Positions 1 through 5,262 of a stretch of 7,993 nt of DNA are shown here, piece by piece (the first letter of the stretch is position 1; each line of letters opens with the position of its first letter). The notes under the pieces were generated by a model. The model was given only the letters and a program-made list of their open reading frames with translations, searched no databases and was not told where the DNA came from. This DNA comes from an uncultured Bacilli bacterium (GTDB lineage: Bacteria; Bacillota_I; Bacilli_A; RF39; UBA660). The stretch is taken from contig CANQYR010000045.1 in NCBI GenBank assembly GCA_947628125.1, positions 1-7,993 of the forward strand, given 5' to 3'. The position numbers and the translations under genes were made by a program.

Positions 1-1
1 T

Positions 2-745
2 AAAGTCTATCAAGTTGATGATCTTAAAGAACTATTAGATGTTGATTGTGACATTATTATCACCTGTGCCTATGGAAAAATGCTACCTGAAGAATTAATC
101 AATAAACCTAGACTAAAAGCCATCAACGTTCATGCCTCACTTTTACCTAAATACCGTGGGGGCGCGCCTATCCACTGGGCGATAATAAATGGGGATAAAA
201 CATCCGGCGTAACCATCATGTATATGGCCAAAAAAATGGATGCCGGTAACATAATAAGTCAAAAAAGCATTCCCATTAAAGATGATGACACCACAAGCAC
301 ATTACATGACAAATTAAGTATTTTAGGTAAAGACCTTCTATTAGAAACACTACCAAGCATCATAAATAAAACCAATCAAAGCATCGTGCAAGATGAAACA
401 AAAGTAAGCTTTGCCTATGAAATAAAAAGAAGTGATGAACATATTTCTTTTAACCAAAAAGGCTGTGATATCATAAACAAAATCCGCGGCTTAAATTCTT
501 CACCCTTGGCCTATTTTCTTTTAAACAACGAAGAATGCAAAGTTTGGGAAGCAACATTTACTCCTAAAAAAGACCTAGAACCTAACAAAATAGTGGAAAT
601 AAGTAAAAAAACACTTGGCATTTCCTGCCAAGATGGCATCATTTATCTAAAAACAATCCAACCTTTTGGCAAAAAGAAAATGGATGTTTCCAGTTTTTTA
701 AATGGCATTGATAAAGAAAAACTAAAAAATTACACCATTTCATAA
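2..745 (+). CDS. fmt: Methionyl-tRNA formyltransferase, 5'-truncated by the window edge
   Basis: Transfers the formyl group of 10-formyltetrahydrofolate to Met-tRNAfMet, making the cytoplasmic initiator tRNA. The reading frame is open from base 2, so the true start lies outside the window; 247 residues are visible against about 310 for the family, leaving roughly 65 missing. Visible residues 17-70 contain AYGKMLP, then INVHASLLPKYRGGAP and the MDAGNII stretch. N42, H44 and D80 correspond to E. coli Asn106, His108 and Asp144, with identical His-Asp spacing, so the catalytic centre is intact. The C-terminal tRNA-binding domain follows, marked by IRGLNSSPLAYF and KVWEATF. An internal ATG at base 80 falls within the conserved core and is not the start. 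fmt usually follows def or priA; those genes, if present, are upstream of the window. No convincing terminator hairpin follows the TAA; a promoter for the next gene begins within a few bases. Confidence 0.96.
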   Translation, partial: KVYQVDDLKELLDVDCDIIITCAYGKMLPEELINKPRLKAINVHASLLPKYRGGAPIHWAIINGDKTSGVTIMYMAKKMDAGNIISQKSIPIKDDDTTSTLHDKLSILGKDLLLETLPSIINKTNQSIVQDETKVSFAYEIKRSDEHISFNQKGCDIINKIRGLNSSPLAYFLLNNEECKVWEATFTPKKDLEPNKIVEISKKTLGISCQDGIIYLKTIQPFGKKKMDVSSFLNGIDKEKLKNYTIS

Positions 746-749
746 AAAT

Positions 750-778
750 TTGCTTTTTTAACAAATATATGTTATAAT
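750..778 (+). promoter_or_regulatory. Extended -10 promoter for the coiled-coil-like hypothetical gene
   Basis: TTGCTT at 750-755, a 17-bp spacer and a perfect TATAAT at 773-778 preceded by TG at 770-771 (TGnTATAAT). The weak -35 with a strong extended -10 is a typical vegetative sigma-A-type promoter in Gram-positive bacteria. Transcription would begin near 785, giving a leader of about 28 nt before the ATG at 813. It lies directly after the fmt stop codon, so the downstream gene is probably its own transcription unit. Inferred from sequence only. Confidence 0.72.
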
Positions 779-812
779 CACCACTAGTCGCTTGAAAAAA
801 AAGGTGGTTATA

Positions 813-1538
813 ATGAAAAAAAGTGAAGAACTAGGCGTTCATAATGTTTATAATGAAAATTATGAACTTGTAAAAAGAGAATATATTTTAGAAAACGAAA
901 CAGTTACTTGTCATTATCAAAAACGAAGAATAACAAAAGTTGAAACTGACATTGGCACCTGTACATTTAACATAGATGGTAATTTAGAAAGCATCATCTT
1001 TAAAGATCACACCAGTGGGGTATACTCAGTAGTAAACCAAACTTTAGTCTTCTTTAGAGAAAACAATCAAGTTCTTGGCTGGACTTATTTTACCATGGAA
1101 AAAACTAATCATTACTTTGCCATTCGAAACGCCATTATAAGAATGAATCGGTTAAAAAATAACATCGTAAGTCAAAAACTTAATAAAGCTTTAATAGAAA
1201 ACCAAAATCAAATTACCGCTTGTAACGAACAAATAATAAACTCTGCCATTCAAATACTTATGCAAGAAAACCGTTACAAATGTAAAGACAAATTAGAAAG
1301 CTTACAAAAAAGAAAAGAAGCTCTTCTAAAACTAAGCCAAAAGTTTCCTAAATTTTTGCCCGATGCTAAAATAAAAAGTACTTTCAAAAGAAAATCCCAA
1401 GATGTAAAACTAAAATATGAATATGAACAAGAACTAAAAAGGCTAAAAATCCTTCAAAAAGAAATAGCAAGTCAAAACGATCAAATTCAAAAATTATTAA
1501 GAGAAAGACAAACTATTAACTCTAAAACCATTAAATAA
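813..1538 (+). CDS. Hypothetical protein, lysine-rich with coiled-coil-like C-terminal half
   Basis: I do not recognise this 241-residue protein. Residues 1-100 look like alternating short strands (for example VTCHYQKRRITKVETDIGTCTFNIDG), with no signal peptide or membrane segment. Residues 105-241 are strongly helical and rich in Lys, Glu, Gln and Asn; KYEYEQELKRLKILQKE and IQKLLRERQ near the end have coiled-coil character. The predicted location is cytoplasmic. The frame stays open up to a TTG at 792, but the ATG at 813 is preferred because AAGGTGG at 801-807 sits 5 nt upstream of it and the -10 box is at 773-778. The 3' end overlaps the convergent YolD-like gene by 8 bp with no terminator visible between them. 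A structural or binding role is possible, but nothing in the sequence fixes a function. Confidence 0.8.
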   Translation: MKKSEELGVHNVYNENYELVKREYILENETVTCHYQKRRITKVETDIGTCTFNIDGNLESIIFKDHTSGVYSVVNQTLVFFRENNQVLGWTYFTMEKTNHYFAIRNAIIRMNRLKNNIVSQKLNKALIENQNQITACNEQIINSAIQILMQENRYKCKDKLESLQKRKEALLKLSQKFPKFLPDAKIKSTFKRKSQDVKLKYEYEQELKRLKILQKEIASQNDQIQKLLRERQTINSKTIK

Positions 1539-1830
1539 AATCGGCCTTAATTACCTGCTCAAAATAAATAAAAGCATTATCATCAAAAACAATTTTATGA
1601 CCGTTTTTATCTAAAAACTTAATAAAACCCGTTTTAGAAAAAATTTGCCCATTCCAAAAATACTGAACAATAATTTTTGACTTAGTATATAAAGCACTTA
1701 ATAACTCATTTTCTAACACTGATAACTCATCTTCACTCAAAATAGGCTTAATCTGCCTATTTCTTTTTCTTTTAAGCTCATCAATAACTTTTGAAGACGA
1801 AACTAAAGACTCAAACGCATGCCAACTCAT
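1531..1830 (-). CDS. YolD-like protein, partner gene of the Y-family polymerase
   Basis: A 99-residue protein of the YolD-like family (PF08863 type), recognised from the layout of the small domain: LSEDELSVLENELLSAL helix at residues 31-47, then a strand-rich part, IIVQYFWNGQIFSKTGFIKFLD, ending in a DDNAFIYFEQVIKADFI strand. Family members are encoded next to UvrX/YqjW-type Y-family polymerases in Bacillus and its phages, and that is the arrangement here. The ATG overlaps the TGA of the polymerase gene as ATGA (1830-1827), implying translational coupling. The molecular role of YolD proteins is not settled; a UmuD-like accessory role to the polymerase has been suggested, but no autoprotease Ser/Lys site can be pointed to here. 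Length is normal for the family. It would share the SOS-type control of the polymerase promoter. Confidence 0.88.
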   Translation of the reverse strand: MSWHAFESLVSSSKVIDELKRKRNRQIKPILSEDELSVLENELLSALYTKSKIIVQYFWNGQIFSKTGFIKFLDKNGHKIVFDDNAFIYFEQVIKADFI

Positions 1831-3062
1831 GATTGTTTATTCCTTTCTTTAATTGTCGATAAAGGTAGTAAAAAAGTTGCCTTTAAAACACTGTTATTAC
1901 CAAAGCGCTTATGAAGTGTATCAATTACTAAATTAAGATTTTCATCCTTTACCTTATCCTCATAACTTTGAAACAAATTAAGCTGCATTTTTCCTTTAAC
2001 ACTTAATTTACTAAAAGAAATACTTACCTTCCTAATTGGATTATGAACTATGTAATACCGATCATAAAGATTCTTACAAATATTAAAGAAAATATCTTCA
2101 TCTTGCGTAGGCATATCAATTTTAAGACTATGATAAAAACCGCCGCCAATTATTTTCGAATAAGTAATACCTAAATAAATACAACCACATTCTAAGTTTT
2201 CTTTCCGAAGCCTCTTACCTAAAACACTTAACATTTCCCTAATGATTAATAAAACATCATCATCATAATAATCCTTCAATAACACCTGACTATGACTAAT
2301 AAAGTGATTTTTCACCTCATGCTTAAGATCTTTAATAACACAGTTATCAATCCCATTCGCGTGCCACCAAAGCTCAGTTCCCAAAATTCCAAACTTTTTC
2401 TTTAACATATCTTTGTTAGCCAAAGCTAGATCTTCAACAGAATATATCCCTAAATTATTAAGCCGCTTTTCTAAACGCTTACCAATACCCCAAACATCAG
2501 ACAAAGGTTTTATCTGCCAAAGCTTTTTTTTAACATCATCATAAGTCCATTTACTAATGCCATCTTTATTTTTTTTGGCTTCTTTATCCATCGCCACTTT
2601 AGCAAGTAGCATATTCGGCCCAATTCCACAAGTAGCAGTCAGATGCGTTTTTAAAAAAATAGTATCCATAATCTTTTTAGCAAGCTCTTCATCCGTCATT
2701 TGATAATAATGTAAATAATCAGTAACATCTAAAAAACATTCATCAATAGAATAGATATGCAAATCATCACTACTAACAAAATCTAAATAAATATCCACAA
2801 CCTCTTTGCTTTTTTTAACATATAAACTCATCCTAGGTGGAACTTTATAATAAAAAATGTCCTTTTTAATCTCATATAATCTAATTCTACCAGGTACGCC
2901 TTTTTCTTTTAAATAAGGGGTCACCGCTAAAGTCATCGCCCCAAAGCCTTGCTTAGTATTTACAACAACTAAAGGGGTTTTAAAAGGATCAAGACCTCTT
3001 TCAACACATTCTACCGACGCAAAAAAGCTTTTAAGATCAATACACAAAATATTTCGGTTCAT
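1827..3062 (-). CDS. Y-family translesion DNA polymerase (UvrX/YqjW type)
   Basis: An error-prone polymerase that copies damaged templates, 411 residues from the chosen start. The catalytic carboxylates are D9 in CIDLKSFFASVE and D107-E108 in YSIDECFLDVT. ATCGIGPNMLLAKVA (143-157) is the conserved thumb-proximal stretch, and a helix-hairpin-helix-like VWGIGKRLEKRLNNLGI lies at 190-206. The little-finger domain fills the C-terminal third, and QLNLF at 360-364 is a clear beta-clamp-binding motif. The start is the ATG at 3062 because GGAGGTG (3075-3069) lies upstream at good spacing and the protein then begins right at the DLKSFFA motif. A longer frame to 3134 would run through the promoter and the SOS-like box. 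The gene is followed by and coupled to a YolD-like gene, the arrangement of Bacillus yqjW and SP-beta uvrX, rather than that of housekeeping dinB/polIV. All key residues are present, so it should be active. Confidence 0.95.
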   Translation of the reverse strand: MNRNILCIDLKSFFASVECVERGLDPFKTPLVVVNTKQGFGAMTLAVTPYLKEKGVPGRIRLYEIKKDIFYYKVPPRMSLYVKKSKEVVDIYLDFVSSDDLHIYSIDECFLDVTDYLHYYQMTDEELAKKIMDTIFLKTHLTATCGIGPNMLLAKVAMDKEAKKNKDGISKWTYDDVKKKLWQIKPLSDVWGIGKRLEKRLNNLGIYSVEDLALANKDMLKKKFGILGTELWWHANGIDNCVIKDLKHEVKNHFISHSQVLLKDYYDDDVLLIIREMLSVLGKRLRKENLECGCIYLGITYSKIIGGGFYHSLKIDMPTQDEDIFFNICKNLYDRYYIVHNPIRKVSISFSKLSVKGKMQLNLFQSYEDKVKDENLNLVIDTLHKRFGNNSVLKATFLLPLSTIKERNKQS

Positions 3063-3068
3063 ATCAAG

Positions 3069-3075
3069 CACCTCC
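3069..3075 (-). promoter_or_regulatory. Ribosome binding site that fixes the polymerase start
   Basis: On the minus strand GGAGGTG reads from 3075 to 3069, with the GGAGG core ending 8 nt before the ATG at 3062-3060. It is one of the strongest Shine-Dalgarno matches in the window and argues for the ATG at 3062 over the in-frame ATG at 3134. Confidence 0.85.
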
Positions 3076-3079
3076 AAAG

Positions 3080-3093
3080 CAAACATAAGTTCT
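3080..3093 (-). promoter_or_regulatory. Candidate LexA (SOS/DinR) box
   Basis: Minus strand AGAACTTATGTTTG. Compared with the Gram-positive SOS consensus CGAAC-N4-GTTYG, all positions match except the first base. It lies between the -10 box and the ribosome site of the Y-family polymerase operon, where bound LexA would block initiation. Gram-positive SOS boxes are established regulators of Y-family polymerases; LexA binding here is inferred. Confidence 0.66.
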
Positions 3094-3099
3094 ATTAAA

Positions 3100-3127
3100 A
3101 TTATAGCAAAGATTTGCAAAAAAGCAA
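3100..3127 (-). promoter_or_regulatory. Promoter of the Y-family polymerase-YolD operon
   Basis: Minus strand: TATAAT (3105-3100) preceded by TGC, making an extended -10 of the form TGnTATAAT, with a TTGCTT -35-like hexamer (3127-3122) 16 bp upstream. The transcript would start around 3093, inside the LexA-like box, giving a short leader that carries the GGAGGTG site. The overlap of start point and operator supports damage-inducible control. Confidence 0.74.
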
Positions 3128-3193
3128 TTCCCAATATTTGCCAAGTATAAAATATTAAAGAAAAACCATACTTCTTATAAAAAAAAGAAAAAT

Positions 3194-3790
3194 ATGTCTA
3201 AAAAAAAGTTATTTTTTTTTCTTCATCTTAGGTAGTTTAATAGGAACTTACTATGAAGAAATACTTTGATATCTAAGCCATGGTGTTTTAACAAATAGGC
3301 AAGGATTATTCTACACGCCCTTAAGTCCCATTTATGGCCTTGGCACCATAACCTTTATTATTTTATTAAAAGACAAAAATTATAGTTTAATTAAAACCTA
3401 TTTTCTTTGTGCTTTAATTGGAGAATATTTAACAAGCTTAATAGCCGAAAAAATATTTGCCGTGCGTTTTTGGAACTGCTTTGATAAATTCTTAAACCTT
3501 AATGAACGGACAACTATACTATATATGCTATTTTGGGGCTTATTAGGAACCATATTAGTTAAATATTTATATCCCTTAATTAATAAATACTAGACAAGCT
3601 TCATTTTAAAGTTTTCAAATATTTAGCAATTATTATCATAGTTATTGTAAGCATCGATATGACCATAACTTATACGGCCTTATTAAGAAAAAATAATATC
3701 CCACCCATTATTTTTATTGGTAAGCTATATGATAAAATCTATCCTGATGATTATATATATCACAAATTCCCTGTTATGCGTGATGTTTAA
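3194..3790 (+). pseudogene. Decayed CmpB-like putative ABC-transporter permease (multi-pass membrane protein)
   Basis: No intact frame exists here, but the pieces join into one recognisable membrane protein of the COG4905/PF06541 type. Bases 3222-3590 (one frame) read FILGSLIGTYYEEIL, stop, then YLSHGVLTNRQGLFYTP, LSPIYGLGTITFIILL, LIGEYLTSLIAEKIFAVRFW, NLNERTTILYMLFWGLLGT and LYPLINKY. Bases 3593-3787, in a different frame, continue with DKLHFKVFKYLAIIII and end NIPPIIFIGKLYDKIYPDDY then FPVMRDV and TAA at 3788. Lesions: a one-base excess in the A8/T9 homopolymers (3200-3220) that separates the likely ATG at 3194 from the main frame; TGA at 3267-3269; and loss of about one base near 3590, where TAC-TAG-AC would otherwise read as Tyr-Leu-Asp. 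No good ribosome site precedes 3194. The family's true function is poorly established despite its name. Family assignment rests on remembered motif order. Confidence 0.8.
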
Positions 3791-3805
3791 AAAAAGGAAA
3801 AAATA

Positions 3806-3814
3806 TGTTAGAAT
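3806..3814 (+). promoter_or_regulatory. Probable extended -10 for the alkylation-repair gene
   Basis: TGTTAGAAT: TG at 3806-3807, then TAGAAT at 3809-3814, five of six matches to TATAAT. No good -35 is visible at 16-18 bp upstream (T/A-only sequence), as is tolerated for extended -10 promoters. The transcript would start near 3821, leaving only about 17 nt before the ATG, with a modest GGGAAG ribosome site at 3824-3829. Confidence 0.45.
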
Positions 3815-3837
3815 TCTTTTAAAGGGAAGTAGTAAAA

Positions 3838-4497
3838 ATGAATTATCAAGAATTTATAACCAAATTATTTACCATGCAAGATAAAAATTACCAAAAATGG
3901 GAACAAAAATTTATATCTACCAAGTACGAAATAATTGGAATTAGAACTAAAGATACTTTAAAAATAGCTAAGGAAATACTAAAAAACAACCATCAAGAAT
4001 TTTTAAACAAAACAAATAAGTATTATGAAGAACTAAACATCAAAGGTTATGTATTAGCTAAAAGCCCTTATTTATTACAATATATTGATGAATATGTTAA
4101 AAAAATCGATAACTGGGCAACATGTGATACCTTTGCCACTCACTTAAAAACAAAATATAAAGCCGTAGAACCTAAAATAGAAAAATATTTACAAAGCCCT
4201 AAACCTTTTACCATTCGTTTTGCCTTAGTTGTAATATTACTTTATTATTTAAAAGAAGAAAACCTTCCACAAATATTTCAGGTAATAAGTAATATTAAAA
4301 ATGATAATTACTATGTTAAAATGGCTATTTCTTGGCTTTTAGCCGAATGCTATATCAAATATCCTAACAAAGCCTTAATTTTTTTCCAAAACAATAATCT
4401 TTCCGCTTTTATTCAAAACAAAGCCATATCCAAAATAAATGACTCCTACCGTGTAACAAAAGAAAACAAAAAAATCATTAAAGCCATGCGAAAATAA
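3838..4497 (+). CDS. AlkD-like DNA alkylation repair protein (HEAT-like repeats)
   Basis: A 219-residue helical protein of the DNA alkylation repair family (PF08713 type). AlkD members remove N3- and N7-alkylated purines without flipping the base. Family signposts: KYEIIGIRTKDTLKIAKEI at 29-47, DNWATCDTF at 91-99, IRFALVVILLYYL at 126-138, YYVKMAISWLLAE at 158-170, and the closing KAISKINDSYRVTKENKKI. W93, D97, R127 and W166 appear to match the B. cereus AlkD cleft residues Trp109, Asp113, Arg148 and Trp187, so activity is plausible. There is no signal peptide; the protein is cytoplasmic. It starts at ATG 3838 behind a modest GGGAAG ribosome site. It lies 48 bp after the decayed membrane-protein gene and near the PolY operon, so a local DNA-repair cluster is possible; no SOS box was seen upstream. 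Close relatives include AlkC-like and regulatory HEAT proteins, so substrate range is uncertain. Confidence 0.88.
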   Translation: MNYQEFITKLFTMQDKNYQKWEQKFISTKYEIIGIRTKDTLKIAKEILKNNHQEFLNKTNKYYEELNIKGYVLAKSPYLLQYIDEYVKKIDNWATCDTFATHLKTKYKAVEPKIEKYLQSPKPFTIRFALVVILLYYLKEENLPQIFQVISNIKNDNYYVKMAISWLLAECYIKYPNKALIFFQNNNLSAFIQNKAISKINDSYRVTKENKKIIKAMRK

Positions 4498-4498
4498 A

Positions 4499-4528
4499 TT
4501 GCAATTAACATGCTAGTTATGGTACAAT
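4499..4528 (+). promoter_or_regulatory. Promoter of the lipoprotein cyclophilin gene
   Basis: TTGCAA (4499-4504), an 18-bp spacer and TACAAT (4523-4528), with TG at 4520-4521 forming an extended -10. The -35 box begins right after the stop codon of the alkylation-repair gene and sits inside a 10-bp palindrome (AATTGCAATT, 4497-4506). The predicted start is near 4535, just before AAAGGAG at 4541. Confidence 0.66.
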
Positions 4529-4558
4529 GTTTAAGAAAATAAAGGAGTAAGAAAATAC

Positions 4559-5191
4559 ATGATGAAAGTTGAAATTCGTAATAAAATTTGCTTAGTATTA
4601 TTTCTTTTGGCCATGCTAGTTTTATTCACCGGCTGTAAAGGAAAAGAATTTAAAGAAGGGAACATTGAAAATATGCACTATGAAGAAACTGAAGAAGTAA
4701 CTAACTATGTTAAAATTACTACTAATCATGATCAAGTAATATTAATTGAACTATATCCAGATATTGCCCCAGAGACAGTAGAAAATTTTCAAAATTTAGT
4801 AAAAGAACACTTTTATGATAACTTAATATTCCACCGTGTCATTAAAGACTTTATGATCCAAGGTGGTGATCCTAAAGGAACCGGCACCGGTGGTAGTGAT
4901 AAGAACATCAAAGGTGAATTTAAAGCCAATAATTTTAATAATGACCTTAAACATGAAAAGGGCATAGTATCAATGGCTAGATCTGATGATTACGACTCTG
5001 CCTCAAGTCAATTCTTCATCTGTACAAGTGATGATGTATCATACTTAGATGGTAACTATGCCGCCTTTGGTAAAGTAATCGCAGGCTATAATTATGTTGA
5101 AGAAATATCTAATGTTAAAACTGATAGTTATGATAAACCCGTTTTAGATCAAGTAATGAAAACAATTCGGTTTGTTAATATTGACAAGTAA
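4559..5191 (+). CDS. Peptidyl-prolyl cis-trans isomerase, cyclophilin type, membrane lipoprotein
   Basis: Speeds cis-trans isomerisation of Xaa-Pro bonds, probably helping exported proteins fold outside the membrane. Residues 9-25 form a lipoprotein signal peptide ending LFTGC, with C26 as the lipidated cysteine; residues 27-48 are a charged linker. The cyclophilin domain runs from about 50 to 208: FHRVIKDFMIQGGDP (91-105) supplies catalytic R93 with F98 and Q101, followed by the Gly-rich GTGTGG loop, SSQFFICTSD, YLDGNYAAFGKV and the final strand. The human CypA Trp121 and His126 positions are Tyr here (YLDGNY); Trp121 replacement is common in bacterial cyclophilins and would lower cyclosporin affinity. 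The start is ATG 4559, with AAAGGAG at 4541-4547 11 nt upstream; the adjacent ATG at 4562 is further from it. The gene has its own promoter. Unlike PrsA, this export-folding catalyst is of the cyclophilin rather than the parvulin fold. Confidence 0.95.
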   Translation: MMKVEIRNKICLVLFLLAMLVLFTGCKGKEFKEGNIENMHYEETEEVTNYVKITTNHDQVILIELYPDIAPETVENFQNLVKEHFYDNLIFHRVIKDFMIQGGDPKGTGTGGSDKNIKGEFKANNFNNDLKHEKGIVSMARSDDYDSASSQFFICTSDDVSYLDGNYAAFGKVIAGYNYVEEISNVKTDSYDKPVLDQVMKTIRFVNIDK

Positions 5192-5209
5192 TTAAAAAAA
5201 AATTAAAAT
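5181..5209 (+). promoter_or_regulatory. Strong promoter for gltX, overlapping the end of the cyclophilin gene
   Basis: TTGACA at 5181-5186 is a perfect -35, followed by a 17-bp spacer and TAAAAT at 5204-5209 (five of six). The -35 box lies inside the last codons of the cyclophilin gene (stop at 5189-5191). Transcription should begin around 5216, only a few bases before the hairpin at 5220-5240. Confidence 0.7.
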
Positions 5210-5219
5210 AAACAAAAAG

Positions 5220-5246
5220 AAAAAGGGTCAATCCCTTTTTTATTTT
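5220..5246 (+). terminator. Intrinsic-terminator-like hairpin between the cyclophilin gene and gltX
   Basis: Stem AAAAAGGG (5220-5227) pairs with CCCTTTTT (5233-5240) around the loop TCAAT, and a U-rich run continues to 5246. For transcripts arriving from the cyclophilin gene this is a plausible terminator, although the stem has only three G-C pairs. For transcripts from the promoter at 5181-5209 the same hairpin would form at the extreme 5' end of the gltX mRNA. It is immediately followed by the AAAGGAG ribosome site at 5247-5253. Confidence 0.68.
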
Positions 5247-5262
5247 AAAGGAGTTAAAAAAA

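Noticed and set aside
792..812. Upstream TTG start adding 7 residues to the hypothetical protein
   Set aside because: It has no ribosome site of its own and lies only 13 bp after the -10 box; AAGGTGG correctly serves the ATG at 813.
3063..3134. 24-residue hydrophobic N-terminal extension of the Y-family polymerase
   Set aside because: It would be translated from sequence that holds the promoter, the SOS-like box and the ribosome site; the family begins at the DLKSFFA motif right after ATG 3062.
3267..3269. In-frame TGA read as tryptophan (Mycoplasma-type code 4)
   Set aside because: The Y-family polymerase and gltX both end in TGA within ATGA overlaps, tryptophan is TGG throughout, and the same gene has two further frameshifts, so decay explains it better.
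4497..4506. AATTGCAATT palindrome as an operator or terminator
   Set aside because: Ten A/T-rich bases with no second copy and no following T run; it can occur by chance and overlaps a -35 box.
5181..5262. T-box riboswitch upstream of gltX
   Set aside because: The leader is far too short (about 45 nt) and lacks any specifier loop or antiterminator element.
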